From: Clostridium bornimense | GTDB taxonomy: Bacteria; Bacillota; Clostridia; Clostridiales; Clostridiaceae | Assembly (NCBI RefSeq): GCF_000577895.1 | Contig: NZ_HG917869.1 | Location: 620,001-684,000, forward strand | Reading direction: 5' to 3' | Length of the DNA stretch: 64,000 nt | Part shown: one piece after another, positions 1-14,357 of the stretch | Position numbering within the stretch: position 1 is the first letter of the stretch | Layout: every line of letters begins with the position of its first letter | The notes under the pieces: model-generated | The model's database searches: none | Told to the model about the DNA's origin: nothing | Seen by the model: the letters and a program-made list of their open reading frames with translations, nothing else | Made by a program: the position numbers and the translations under genes

Positions 1-128
1 TCTTTTCTTTTATATACTATATTTTTAAAAAAGTTATTTATAATTTCTTTATTATTTACAATCTTATCACCATCTATTATAGCATCTATTTTAGTTTCAC
101 TTATCCTTATTAAATCAGAAGAACTCAT
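1..128 (-). CDS. Hypothetical protein, N-terminal fragment cut by window edge
   Basis: An open frame starts at an ATG at 128 and stays open to the left edge, giving 42 residues beginning MSSSDLIRISETKIDAI. No family is recognised. The region upstream of the start holds only a weak GGGTG-type ribosome binding site. The IS66 element sits about 50 bases upstream of the start, so it probably separates this gene from its original promoter and leader. The real length cannot be seen. Confidence 0.45.
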   Translation of the reverse strand, partial: MSSSDLIRISETKIDAIIDGDKIVNNKEIINNFFKNIVYKRK

Positions 129-233
129 ATTATGTTACACCCAATATATTATTTAGTAATTAATATATGCGATAGCTTATTCGTAAGCGTCAAAGTTTTG
201 GTACCTTTTATCAATTAAAAAAATATATTAAAA

Positions 234-270
234 TATCCCGGTAGGGCAATTTATATAAGCCCTATCGGGA
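234..270 (-). terminator. Terminator hairpin after tnpC
   Basis: A GC-rich stem (ATCCCGGTAGGGC paired with GCCCTATCGGGAT) lies just downstream of the tnpC stop inside the IS. It would end the transposase transcript. Confidence 0.7.
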
Positions 271-275
271 TTTGT

Positions 276-1898
276 TTATTTCTTTATTTTAATTTTTAAA
301 TTATCAGGAATACTACTTGACCAAGGCATTAGATTTTCTAAAGCTTCGCTATTATTAGAATCAATATTTAGTAAATTGTTAAAAAGATAAACCAAATATT
401 TTTCTACAACAACTTTATTAGCTTTAGCTGTTTCTATAATGCTGTATAACTTAGCACTAGATGTTGCACCTTTAGCAGTATTAGCAAATAAGAAGTTTTT
501 TCTTCCAATAACAAAAGGTTTGATAGCTCTTTCAGCAGCATTATTATCAATTTCTAGTGATCCATCTAATAATACATTTTTCAGTCCAGGTAAATGTTTT
601 TTAGCATAGTCTAACGCTTTACCTAACGGACTTCTTGGAAGTGCATTTTTTATTTCAGTTTCAACATATTCAATAAAGTTATCTAGAATAGGTTCTAATT
701 TTTCTTTTCTTATATTAAACCTAATATCATAATAATCTTCATTAGAAGAATATGTTTCTCTAAGCTCTTTTTCAAGTTTATAAATTTGCTCACAATAATT
801 AAACCCTATTACACCACGAGATTTTTTTAGGGCTTCTTTATCAAGATTTTCTACTATTTCATAGAATTTTCTTCTTATGTGAGCTAAGCAATATAGCCGA
901 GTAGCTTCGCTAACGGAGTTGTATCCGGAATATCCATCAGTTTGTAGATATCCACTATATTCTCCAAGAAAAGCTTTAGGACACGAGCTAGATCTAGTAT
1001 TTTGATAATCATAAAGGATTATCGGTTTAGCATTAGTTTCACTCATATATAGCCACATATATTTCTTAGACTTAGAACTCTTACCATTATCATTGATTAC
1101 CTTCAATGTAGTTTCATCAGCATGAATGTAATTTCTATTAAGAAGTTCTTTTTTCATGTAATTATATATCGGCTCTAATGCTTTAGCAGCTGACATGGTC
1201 CAGTTACATAAAGTCTGACGACTAAGAGTAGCCCCCATCATGTCAAAATAAGACTGTTGCCTATATAATGGCATAGCATGAAGATATTTAAGTGCAATAG
1301 TATGAGCAATTAATTCATTAGAAGCCATGCTATTATAGAAAATAGTTTTAGGCATTTCTGGTGAAACAATCTTACTATCTTCATTTTCCTTCTCGCATGT
1401 TTTACAAGCATAGCTGTACAATACGTGTTCTTCTACTATTAATTTACCAGGAATATATATTAAAATTTCTTTTCTAGATTTAACTCCAATTTCAACTAGT
1501 TCACTGCCACATTTATCACAGATTAAATCATCGCCTTCTAATTTATGTTCTATGATTTTTCTCTCTAAATTAGCAAGGTTATCTTTCTTACCAATATTAT
1601 TGCTTTTCTTAGCTCTCTTATATGTAATTTCTTCTACCGTAGGTTCTTCTACTTTTGAATCACTATGTTTTTCTGCTTCATTAAAAAAGCATAATTGATT
1701 AGCATCTACTTTCTCACTAGATGCTCCAAATATTTTTTTATTTTTATTTGAAATAATTCCTTTTAAAAACTCTAATTCATTTTTGAGATTTTCTATTTCT
1801 TTATTTTTAGAATCTATTTCTTTTTCCATTTCTTCGACTTTTTCAATTAATACTTGGCTTCTTTCATCAAGTTCATTGCTAATAATTTCGTGATTCAT
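276..1898 (-). CDS. tnpC: IS66 transposase TnpC
   Basis: This is the DDE transposase of the IS66 element, about 540 residues. An N-terminal coiled-coil region rich in Lys/Glu is followed by a Cys-pair zinc finger (CDKCG and, further on, CKTCE) and then the catalytic core. The likely acidic triad is visible in YIHADETT, LQTDGYSGY and DNNAAERAI. I chose the ATG at 1898 because AGAGGT lies just upstream of it; an in-frame ATG at 1916 lacks such a site. The gene is intact and full length for the family. It follows tnpB after a 90-base gap that carries a hairpin. Confidence 0.93.
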   Translation of the reverse strand: MNHEIISNELDERSQVLIEKVEEMEKEIDSKNKEIENLKNELEFLKGIISNKNKKIFGASSEKVDANQLCFFNEAEKHSDSKVEEPTVEEITYKRAKKSNNIGKKDNLANLERKIIEHKLEGDDLICDKCGSELVEIGVKSRKEILIYIPGKLIVEEHVLYSYACKTCEKENEDSKIVSPEMPKTIFYNSMASNELIAHTIALKYLHAMPLYRQQSYFDMMGATLSRQTLCNWTMSAAKALEPIYNYMKKELLNRNYIHADETTLKVINDNGKSSKSKKYMWLYMSETNAKPIILYDYQNTRSSSCPKAFLGEYSGYLQTDGYSGYNSVSEATRLYCLAHIRRKFYEIVENLDKEALKKSRGVIGFNYCEQIYKLEKELRETYSSNEDYYDIRFNIRKEKLEPILDNFIEYVETEIKNALPRSPLGKALDYAKKHLPGLKNVLLDGSLEIDNNAAERAIKPFVIGRKNFLFANTAKGATSSAKLYSIIETAKANKVVVEKYLVYLFNNLLNIDSNNSEALENLMPWSSSIPDNLKIKIKK

Positions 1899-1943
1899 AA
1901 GTACCTCTTTTAACATTTATTTATATATATATTATACCACAAA

Positions 1944-1974
1944 AACCCTTGAAAATAAAGGATTCTCAAGGGTT
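1944..1974 (-). terminator. Hairpin between tnpB and tnpC
   Basis: The stem AACCCTTGA pairs with TCAAGGGTT and is followed on the minus strand by a T-rich run. It lies between tnpB and tnpC, so it could reduce read-through into the transposase gene and keep its level low. Confidence 0.55.
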
Positions 1975-1989
1975 CTTATATATCTATTT

Positions 1990-2340
1990 TTAATAATAAT
2001 TACCTTCTTTTACTGGTTTAAATTTAGACTTTATTCTCACTTCATATCCTTTCAAAAGCCAACGTAATTCTTCTATATTTACACTTACTGCTTCCTCCTG
2101 CGTAGCAGGCCATTTAAAGCGATTTCCTTCTAAACGATGATAATATAACCAAAATCCTTCATCAAAATGGAGTATCTTTAACTTATCCATCTGTTTATTA
2201 CAAAAAACAAATAATGCTTTATCAAAAGGATTGAGCTGCAGTTGATTTTTTACTATCATTACTAATCCATCTATACTTTTTCTTAAGTCTGTTGGGCCGC
2301 AGGCTATATATACTGTTTCAACCTTATCTATATTTAACAC
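1990..2340 (-). CDS. tnpB: IS66 accessory protein TnpB
   Basis: This 116-residue protein matches the IS66 Orf2 (TnpB) family, with the typical CGPTDLRKSIDGL segment near the N-terminus and FWLYYHRLEGNRFKWP in the middle. The start is a GTG at 2340 that overlaps the last codons of tnpA, so the two are probably translationally coupled. TnpB is needed for transposition in IS66 elements, but its biochemical role is not well settled. Confidence 0.92.
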   Translation of the reverse strand: MLNIDKVETVYIACGPTDLRKSIDGLVMIVKNQLQLNPFDKALFVFCNKQMDKLKILHFDEGFWLYYHRLEGNRFKWPATQEEAVSVNIEELRWLLKGYEVRIKSKFKPVKEGNYY

Positions 2341-2657
2341 TTTAATAATAGCTCCTTAATTAAAGAATTTATCAAAGCAGTCTCCGATGTCGGAATAGCT
2401 ACGCTAATATTACCAATTGAAATCTTCACCTCAGATGAAGCTCCAATATCTTTTCTAACGATATTTGCTTCCGTATTAATTTTTATAGGATGAAATACTG
2501 GCGTAGCCTTTTCTTCAATTTTTCTTTTATGATAGTAAAATTGACTTTTATTAATATTATTTTCTTCACAATAATCTTTTACAGTTAAATTTTCATCACT
2601 AGCATAATAACGATTTATATATTCTCTCCATTCATCATTACTTAACTTTTTATACAT
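2334..2657 (-). CDS. tnpA: IS66 accessory protein TnpA
   Basis: This 107-residue protein is the first gene of the IS66 set. The N-terminal part has a helix-turn-helix-like segment (VKDYCEENNINKSQFYYHKRK) typical of IS66 Orf1/TnpA, which is expected to bind DNA. A clear AGGAGG site precedes the ATG. Its stop overlaps the GTG start of tnpB by a few bases, giving a compact operon. Confidence 0.88.
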   Translation of the reverse strand: MYKKLSNDEWREYINRYYASDENLTVKDYCEENNINKSQFYYHKRKIEEKATPVFHPIKINTEANIVRKDIGASSEVKISIGNISVAIPTSETALINSLIKELLLKC

Positions 2658-2796
2658 ACCTAACCTCCTGATAAAATGTTATTTCCTTAATTTTATCAAT
2701 TGGAAATTTTAGTATCTAGGTACTTAATTTTTGACATTTACGCTTATTCACTGGTGAAAAATCATCTTATTATTTAAAAATGACCATAATATAATA

Positions 2797-2837
2797 AAAA
2801 TTCCGCATTGCGGGGGCTAACCTCAATACGGAATTTT
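2797..2837 (-). terminator. Intrinsic terminator, minus strand
   Basis: AAAATTCCGCATTG pairs with CAATACGGAATTTT (13 of 14), with a C/G-rich loop. On the minus strand it is followed by TTTTTATTAT. It ends the structured leader candidate described next and lies only 55 bases from the IS66 insertion point. Confidence 0.8.
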
Positions 2838-3064
2838 CGGGGTATATTTTAAGTTATAGTAGCTAGCTTTAATTAACTAGTATATTGCCCTGGTATTTAT
2901 TTTTTCTATAAATATTCTTACCTATTGGAGTACTTTAGGAGGATCCCAGGGCCTAAGATTTCTTTTCCCGTTCATTTTAGAAACCTATAGTAGTCCCTCC
3001 ACAAAGCTCCTATTGGGGATTTCACTTTACTTCAATTCTAACTTTCGGTAAAAGTATAAAACAC

Positions 3065-3139
3065 TTAGTTTCCCGATCGATAGAATTGAAGTAAAATTAT
3101 CTTTTTTCCCATTTTACAAGAATAAATATTAATTTTCAT
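3065..3139 (-). CDS. Short leader peptide, 24 residues
   Basis: An ATG at 3139 is preceded at good spacing by GAGGTGAG, a strong ribosome binding site. It opens a 24-codon frame beginning MKINIYSCKMGKK and ending at TAA. Codons near its end contain one arm (3081-3095) of the 15-bp stem, so a translating ribosome would stop that stem from forming. No homologue is recognised. Function as a leader peptide is inferred from position and the strong initiation site. Confidence 0.4.
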   Translation of the reverse strand: MKINIYSCKMGKKIILLQFYRSGN

Positions 3140-3214
3140 ATTTACTGTCTCACCTCTTTCTATATTCAGAAAGTATATATACACTAATTACTAAATTTAT
3201 TTTTAAGATAAAAT

Positions 3215-3363
3215 CTAAATGATTTTATCTCTACCATTAAGCTCCAACATGCTAAATTTAGCTTTTCTAAAAGCATCCTATAGAACTTCTTGAATTTCTT
3301 TTCCCATTATTACATTACATCATTCAATTCATCCATAATATGTAAAACTGCTTTTTTATTCAT
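3215..3363 (-). pseudogene. Probable decayed small gene
   Basis: A minus-strand frame starting MNKKAVLHIMDELNDVM stops at once. Protein-like sequence then resumes in another frame (MGKEIQEVL, stop, then DAFRKAKFSMLELNGRDKII). The change of frame plus an internal stop suggests a small broken gene. No family is recognised, and the call rests on composition only. Confidence 0.3.
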
Positions 3364-3397
3364 AAGCGGTTTATCCTAAAATACTCTATCTATAAAA

Positions 3398-3428
3398 AAC
3401 AAAAAAGACCCAGTGAATTTCACTGCGC
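3398..3428 (-). terminator. Short terminator-like hairpin
   Basis: CAGTGAATTTCACTG forms a compact hairpin followed on the minus strand by TCTTTTTTGTTTTTT. No gene is visible upstream of it on the minus strand, since 3433-3592 holds only the start region of the collagen-like gene. Confidence 0.45.
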
Positions 3429-3525
3429 CTTTGCAACTTTTAATATGTCAATATAATATCACCTATTATGTAATTTTTCAATAGTATTTTTACATTTTTT
3501 TAAAAACTAGTCGTCATATTTCATC

Positions 3526-3552
3526 ACCATTAATATTTGAACACATAAATTG
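3526..3552 (+). promoter_or_regulatory. Weak SigK-like promoter candidate for the collagen-like gene
   Basis: ATCACC is followed after 16 bases (counted from AC) by CATAAATTG. The SigK consensus is AC-N16/17-CATANNNTA, so the -35 and the CATA core match but the final TA does not. The same AC-N16-CATA layout occurs upstream of the cellulosome operon. In AT-rich DNA such partial matches arise by chance, so this is suggestive only. Confidence 0.3.
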
Positions 3553-3553
3553 A

Positions 3554-8962
<5,409 letters not shown>

Positions 8963-8972
8963 TATTAATAAA

Positions 8973-9013
8973 AAAGAAAGAGGATTCAAACTTAAATTGA
9001 ATCCTCTTTCTTT
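8973..9013 (+). terminator. Bidirectional terminator
   Basis: A perfect 17-bp stem (AAAGAAAGAGGATTCAA and its complement) lies between the convergent collagen-like and amylase genes. It has T runs in both directions. Confidence 0.85.
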
Positions 9014-9075
9014 CATGTTATATTTATACCCTTTTATACATATATCAATTTATACATTAGACTTATATTTTGTAA

Positions 9076-12000
9076 TTATTCTGTATATTCACTCCAAGAA
9101 CCATTATCATAAATCATACTAGTTGTCATTTCCAATCCTGCTTGATTTACCCCTGGAGTTTGATTAGTTCCATCAGTGAATATTACTTTTGCATATTTCC
9201 ATTCCTCAGGCAATGTATAACTATAAAGATCTCCACCTTCTGAAGTCATTAATTCTCCTGGCCATTCGGATATTTTTTCAACAGTTCCAGTACTATCATC
9301 ATAAACATAGATTCTAGGTGTTCCCCAATTAGATGGTTTAACAAAATAAGCAACTAATGCTTCATCATTATCATCTTCTTGTTTATATTCACTCCAAGAA
9401 CCATTATCATATAACATACTGTTACTAGTTAGTTCAAGACCTGGTTGATTTGCACCTGGAGTTTGATTAGTTCCATCAGTAAAAATAACTTTTGCATCTA
9501 AGTCATTCCATTCTTCTGAAAGAGTGTAACTATAAAGATCTCCACCTTCTGAAGTCATTGCAACACCTGGCCATTCAGCAATTTTCTTAACTGTGCTATA
9601 AGTAGTATCATCATAAATATAAACTTTAGGAGTTCCCCATCCAGATGGTTTTTTGAAATAAACAACTTTTTGTTTAACTGGTTCTACCTTTGTATAAGTA
9701 TAAGTTTGTTCTACATTTGTTATACCATCATTAGCACTTAAAGTTACTGTTATTTCATCACCAATAGCAGAATCTTCACCAATAGTAATTTTAGTTCCAT
9801 TACTATATTCTACTTTTTCACCACCATTAATTGAATAATATGCACTATCTACATTTGCTACAGATAAAGTTAATTCTAAAGAATTTTCAAATGTACAATC
9901 TTCCTTTGATATTGAAACAGTAGGTGCAACATATTCTTTTGTATATTTATATGTTTCCTCTACTTCTTTATCTTCATAAACTCCTTTTAATGTAACAGTA
10001 ATATCACTACCAGCAGCAATATCTTCACCTATAGTTATAGTTGTACCATCACTATATTCTACTTCTTCACCATCATTAATTGAATAAGTTGCCTTATCTA
10101 CATTTTTACAACCTAAAGTTAAATCTAAAGTTCCTACAAAAGTACAATCTTCTTTTGAAATTGAAACCTCTGGATTAACTTCTGGAGCAATATATTCAGT
10201 CCAGTTACCATCTTCGTAAATCATATCATTATTTTCTAAAACTAAACCTGGCTCATTTGCACCTGGAACTTGATTAGATCCATCATTAAATATAACTTTA
10301 GCACTTGTCCATCCTTCTGGAAGAGTATAGCTATATAATCCATCGCCTTCATCAACCATTGCAACTCCAGGCCATGCTTCTACCATTTTAACAACTCCAG
10401 TACTATCATCATAAACATAGATATTAGGAGTACCCCATCCTGATGGCTTTTTAAAATATGCCTTTACGCTATCTACTTTTGTAAATGTGTAACTTTTTTC
10501 AGTATAAGTAAGTCCATCTGTAGAAGTTAATGTTATAGTAGTATCAGTACCTACCTCTTGATCTTCTCCTATAGTTATAGTTGTACCATCTACATATTCT
10601 ACTGCATCTCCACCATTTATTGAATATGTAGCTTTAGTAGAATTTGTAGTACCTAGAGTTAATTCTAGTGAACCTGTATAATTACCACCTTCTTTAGAAA
10701 TAGATACAGTTGGTGATAAATAAACCTTATTATAAGTATAAGTTTCTGTAGTAGTAACATCGCCTTTAGTTGCTTTTAATACGATAGTGATTTCACATGG
10801 TGCTACGACATCTTTACCAATAGTAATAGTAGTTCCATTAGTATACTCTATTTCTTTTCCACCGTTTATTGAATAAGTTGCCTCATCACAGTTTGAAGCA
10901 CCTAAAGTTAAATCTAAAGTATCTGTAAATTCACAACTTTCTTTTGAAATTGAAACTTTAGGACTCTCGTTTTTATAAAATACTGCAATTTGTCCACTCT
11001 TTAAAGTACCAGTAAGTCTGCCATTAGATACTTTGAAAGTTCCTCCAGTTGATGCTATATTTGTATATGTACCATCCTCTAGATTTGTTTCTGTGTCAAT
11101 ATTTGCTGTTCCATCTAGATTTACTATAACTGCACCTTTAGTTCCACGTTCTATTACCATAGTAGTATTACTTAATGTTCTAATATACTCTTCTTCACCG
11201 ATCATAGCATTATGAAACTTATTTACTGCTACCACATCAGTATCTTCCCACATATCATTACCAGCATTCCCCATTTGCCCTGGTAATGGATTAGATGCAG
11301 TTGAATTTGCTGGTCTATTAAAATATAATGGTGTTCCTGAATTACGAGCAGCAACTATTGCCCATCCCATTTTATTGTACCAATCACTCATTGTAGTTGT
11401 ATTTTGTGATAATCCAGCATAATCATCATGAGTTTCTGTATAAGTAACTATTTTCTTGCTATCAACACCATTTGTATTATAATTACTTGAAGATGCTTGT
11501 CCAATATTTTTAGCTGTATCCTGTTTATCACTATATCCAATAGCAGCTCTTACATTTTGAGAGTAAGCTTCACTATTTACATTAATATAATTAGAATATG
11601 CACTAGTTCTTGAATTACCACCATTTGTATCTAGTATTTCACCATAAATAAACAAATCTTCTTTATTATTTAAATTATTAAGAATTGTTGGCCAAAAATC
11701 ACTTCCATCTGGATCATCAGGTAATTCTATATGCTTAGCTGCATCAAATCTAAATCCATCAGCACCACAATCTATTGCATCATTTAGAAATGTAATTATA
11801 TCATTTTGCAATGTTTTGTTAGAAGTATTTAAGTCCGGTAAATCCATACAATCATGAGTTATACTATATCTACTTCCATAATCTATTCCATGTGGATTGT
11901 CATATTCATGCCAAAACTCTCTAGCCTCATACTTATCTTCTATAGCTGTAGAAAATTTGTATTTATTTTCACCTGTATTTGCCATGTGATTACAAACAAC

Positions 12001-12417
12001 ATCTACTATGATTTTTATTCCATATTTCTCTGCTTCTTCACACATAGCTTTAAACTCATCTCTAGTACCTAATTGTGCATTCCCAATTTTAAAATTAGTT
12101 GGTTGATATAATACCCACCAATGGTCTGTGCCCATAGAATTTTCTTTTGTTCCTTGAACTGGCGATGTTTGAACAGAAGTATATCCAGCTGCTGCAATCT
12201 TAGATAGATTCTCTTTTATAGTATTAAAACTCCAATTCCAAGCATGCAATATTACTCCTTCCTGTGTACTATCTGCTAATCCATAATCTGAAGTAACCTC
12301 AGTATCAGCAGCATAAGCTTCAACTGGTGCTTTAAATAGACCAGTACCGCAAATTAGACCAGTTGTTAACACCAAAGTTGTAATCAAACTAGTCAATCGC
12401 TTTGACATTTTTCCCAT
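9076..12417 (-). CDS. Secreted GH13 alpha-amylase with three CBM26 starch-binding modules
   Basis: The 1113-residue protein starts with a clear signal peptide (Lys/Arg, then LITTLVLTTGLICG, cleavage near AYA-AD). The GH13 catalytic domain (about residues 45-480) shows DGFRFDAAKH (nucleophile Asp), YGEILD (acid/base Glu) and ETHDDYA (third Asp), resembling the Bacillus AmyE type. After it come chitobiase-C-terminal-like Ig repeats (each starting PxVSISKE) alternating with three CBM26 modules recognisable by GWGTPxIYVYDD, near 655-740, 915-1010 and 1020-1113. It should cut starch outside the cell. It has no dockerin, so it is not part of the neighbouring cellulosome. GGGGG precedes the start. 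Confidence 0.93.
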   Translation of the reverse strand: MGKMSKRLTSLITTLVLTTGLICGTGLFKAPVEAYAADTEVTSDYGLADSTQEGVILHAWNWSFNTIKENLSKIAAAGYTSVQTSPVQGTKENSMGTDHWWVLYQPTNFKIGNAQLGTRDEFKAMCEEAEKYGIKIIVDVVCNHMANTGENKYKFSTAIEDKYEAREFWHEYDNPHGIDYGSRYSITHDCMDLPDLNTSNKTLQNDIITFLNDAIDCGADGFRFDAAKHIELPDDPDGSDFWPTILNNLNNKEDLFIYGEILDTNGGNSRTSAYSNYINVNSEAYSQNVRAAIGYSDKQDTAKNIGQASSSNYNTNGVDSKKIVTYTETHDDYAGLSQNTTTMSDWYNKMGWAIVAARNSGTPLYFNRPANSTASNPLPGQMGNAGNDMWEDTDVVAVNKFHNAMIGEEEYIRTLSNTTMVIERGTKGAVIVNLDGTANIDTETNLEDGTYTNIASTGGTFKVSNGRLTGTLKSGQIAVFYKNESPKVSISKESCEFTDTLDLTLGASNCDEATYSINGGKEIEYTNGTTITIGKDVVAPCEITIVLKATKGDVTTTETYTYNKVYLSPTVSISKEGGNYTGSLELTLGTTNSTKATYSINGGDAVEYVDGTTITIGEDQEVGTDTTITLTSTDGLTYTEKSYTFTKVDSVKAYFKKPSGWGTPNIYVYDDSTGVVKMVEAWPGVAMVDEGDGLYSYTLPEGWTSAKVIFNDGSNQVPGANEPGLVLENNDMIYEDGNWTEYIAPEVNPEVSISKEDCTFVGTLDLTLGCKNVDKATYSINDGEEVEYSDGTTITIGEDIAAGSDITVTLKGVYEDKEVEETYKYTKEYVAPTVSISKEDCTFENSLELTLSVANVDSAYYSINGGEKVEYSNGTKITIGEDSAIGDEITVTLSANDGITNVEQTYTYTKVEPVKQKVVYFKKPSGWGTPKVYIYDDTTYSTVKKIAEWPGVAMTSEGGDLYSYTLSEEWNDLDAKVIFTDGTNQTPGANQPGLELTSNSMLYDNGSWSEYKQEDDNDEALVAYFVKPSNWGTPRIYVYDDSTGTVEKISEWPGELMTSEGGDLYSYTLPEEWKYAKVIFTDGTNQTPGVNQAGLEMTTSMIYDNGSWSEYTE

Positions 12418-12943
12418 AATGGTTCCCCCTTTAGTTTTAACAATCTTCTTTTAGATTGCTTGTAATTTATATTTAATTTCATTAATTAAAACTAAAAGTA
12501 CTATAAAATAACTGCAAAGAAATACAACAAAGTAACATAAATATATTATATACTTAATGAAAATAAATGCATAAATAGTAAAATAATGATTATTAATGCA
12601 ATTTATTCTGATTGTTTATATAAAAATTGTAATCCTTTTCACAAAAAAACACAATATTTTTTTTTTAAAATATGAATTATATTTATTTTTAACAAATTTT
12701 ATATTTATTTTTGTAACAATTGCTGTTTTTATAAAATTTTATTATTAAAATTATATAGATGGATGAATAATACTATTGATTAATACATTATGTGAACTTA
12801 AATTTATAATTCTCAAAGCACAATTACTAAGGGAATTTTCTAGAAATCCCCTTAGTAATTGTTAACTCTGTACTAAAATAAGGCTATTACTTACAAAATT
12901 AACAGTTATATCAATAACCTAATTTACTTAAACTCACTGTATT
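12418..12943 (-). other. Gene-free AT-rich spacer upstream of the amylase
   Basis: This is the upstream region of the amylase gene. It carries the GGGGG ribosome binding site near 12424, a very AT-rich block at 12480-12780 and the inverted repeat at 12821-12861. I see no ORF with a ribosome binding site. A convincing catabolite-response (CRE) palindrome was not found by eye. Confidence 0.5.
12821..12861 (-). terminator. Inverted repeat downstream of GH25 gene, possible terminator
   Basis: CAATTACTAAGGG pairs perfectly with CCCTTAGTAATTG, with a 15-base loop that can itself pair in part. It lies 83 bases past the stop of the GH25 gene on the minus strand. No long T run follows, so it may be a protein site or a weak terminator. 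Confidence 0.5.
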
Positions 12944-14062
12944 TTAGATTTTTAATACTTGTCCTGGATAGATTAAATCAGGATTTGATATACCATTTAA
13001 TGCAGCTATTGCTTGATAAGTTGTTCCAAATTTTGCTGCTATTCCACTTAAAGTATCTCCACTTTGTACTGTATAGGTTCCAGTGCCATTACCACTGCCA
13101 GATGGAATTTTCAACACTTGTCCTGGATATATCAAATTAGGATTTGATATACCATTTAATGCAGCTATTGCTTGATAAGTTGTTCCAAACTTTGCTGCTA
13201 CTTCACTTAAGGTATCTCCACTTTGTACTGTATACGTTTTATTATTGCTAGATAATGAAGAGTTTGGAATTTTAAGAACTTGACCAGGATAAATCAAGTT
13301 CACATTAGATATACCATTTAATGCAGCTATTGCTTGATACGTTGTTCCAAACTTTGATGCTATTCCACTTAAAGTATCTCCACTTTGTACTGTATATGCA
13401 GTACTATTACTTTCTAATTGATTATTAGATGATTCGTATGGAATTGATACTGTATTGTCCAATAAAATTTCATTTAAAAATACATTAAGATCACAATTCC
13501 CATTTACTCCAGCTACATTGCCAGAAGAAGAGTATTGAAATCCAATCCAACTATTCCATATACCATTATTTTGCGGAGTCATTACTCCATATTCAGCTAT
13601 CCAAAGTGGATATATATTTAAAGAAGAATTTATATTAGTTTTAGCAAAATGACTATAAGTGTATACTACCACCTCTTTATTCGTTAATCGTTTTACTTCT
13701 TCTAAAAATACTTCTGCTAAACTTGTTAATTCACTTCTACTTAACCCCCCACTTACTTCCAAGTCTAAAGCTAACCTACAATCAGGTGTTTTACCTTTTA
13801 ATGCATTAACAAAATATACAGCTTGACTTTTTGCATTACTTTCTGTAGATGGTCTAAAGAAATGATAAAACCCTATCAATAACCCCTGTGCCTTAGCTCC
13901 ATTATAATTAGAATTTAAATAGGAATCAGTATAGTAGTTTCCTTCCGTTGCCTTCATATAAACTACTTGAATTCCACTTTGCTTTACTTTGGCATAATCA
14001 ACCACGCCTTGCCAGTTACTTATATCAATTCCACTTAAATTCCCTGAGCTTCTACTTTGCAT
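12944..14062 (-). CDS. GH25 lysozyme with three LysM domains, no signal peptide
   Basis: This 372-residue protein has a GH25 muramidase domain (about 8-195) with the N-terminal GIDISNWQG motif and the catalytic [10 protein letters not shown] segment. Three LysM peptidoglycan-binding repeats follow (each starting [10 protein letters not shown], near 223, 275 and 326), separated by Ser/Asn linkers. It should cut the glycan of peptidoglycan. The N-terminus [13 protein letters not shown] has no hydrophobic stretch. The protein is therefore cytoplasmic, released by lysis, or spore-associated. LysM without a signal peptide is common in spore coat proteins, but that is an inference. A strong GAGGAGG site precedes the start. 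Confidence 0.9.
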   Translation of the reverse strand: MQSRSSGNLSGIDISNWQGVVDYAKVKQSGIQVVYMKATEGNYYTDSYLNSNYNGAKAQGLLIGFYHFFRPSTESNAKSQAVYFVNALKGKTPDCRLALDLEVSGGLSRSELTSLAEVFLEEVKRLTNKEVVVYTYSHFAKTNINSSLNIYPLWIAEYGVMTPQNNGIWNSWIGFQYSSSGNVAGVNGNCDLNVFLNEILLDNTVSIPYESSNNQLESNSTAYTVQSGDTLSGIASKFGTTYQAIAALNGISNVNLIYPGQVLKIPNSSLSSNNKTYTVQSGDTLSEVAAKFGTTYQAIAALNGISNPNLIYPGQVLKIPSGSGNGTGTYTVQSGDTLSGIAAKFGTTYQAIAALNGISNPDLIYPGQVLKI

Positions 14063-14199
14063 AAATTTTCCTCCTCTCTAAGATAGTATTTATACTATAT
14101 TTATATGAATCTTCTTACACACTTTGACAGTAATAAGAATATTATTTAATATAAGATAACTATAATCATCAATGTATTTTTTTAATAATCTATTTTCAT

Positions 14200-14250
14200 A
14201 TATAGTTGTTACTATAATAAAATTACTTTTTACAATAGTAACAACTATAT
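14200..14250. repeat. Perfect 16-bp inverted repeat between divergent genes
   Basis: ATATAGTTGTTACTAT at 14200-14215 is matched exactly by its complement at 14235-14250 with a 19-base spacer. It lies between the divergent GH25 and SatD genes and has no T tail, so an operator or mRNA 5' hairpin is more likely than a terminator. The rest of 14063-14357 holds no gene. Confidence 0.5.
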
Positions 14251-14357
14251 CATACCTATCATATATTATTAATTATGATATAGTTAATAAAAAAAGCTTA
14301 ACTCTCACAAAGTTAATATTTTTTCATTAACTTATGTAATTTATCTTGGAGGAATTT

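Larger units (their letters stand above)
183..2741 (-). mobile_element. Complete IS66-family insertion sequence with 8-bp target duplication
   Basis: The element is bounded by 23-base imperfect inverted repeats at 183-205 and 2719-2741 (17 of 23 positions match, both starting GTAA and ending GTACC when read inward). It is flanked by an identical 8-bp direct repeat, GCTTATTC, at 175-182 and 2742-2749. Inside, on the minus strand, are the three standard IS66 genes tnpA, tnpB and tnpC, all intact. An 8-bp duplication is the known IS66 signature. Perfect duplication and intact genes point to a recent and possibly still active insertion. Confidence 0.95.
2797..3160 (-). ncRNA. Candidate structured leader RNA of unknown class
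   Basis: This stretch holds no normal-size gene but has nested pairing on the minus strand. A 15-bp perfect stem joins 3081-3095 with 3026-3040. A multi-branch element is closed by GCCCTGG (2887-2893) and CCAGGGC (2946-2952) and holds at least one smaller hairpin. The terminator at 2797-2837 follows. A short peptide ORF lies at the 5' end and overlaps one arm of the long stem, which is the layout of a translation-controlled attenuator. I could not match it to a named RNA family (no T-box, 6S, tmRNA, SRP or RNase P hallmarks). Confidence 0.4.

Noticed and set aside
9076-12417. Amylase as a cellulosome component because of proximity
   Set aside because: It has a signal peptide and no dockerin, and it is in a separate transcription unit more than 7 kb from the operon end.
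14063-14140. SigK or SigG promoter upstream of the GH25-LysM gene
   Set aside because: CATATAAATA is present, but there is no suitable -35 element at the right spacing, so it is not better than chance in this AT-rich DNA.
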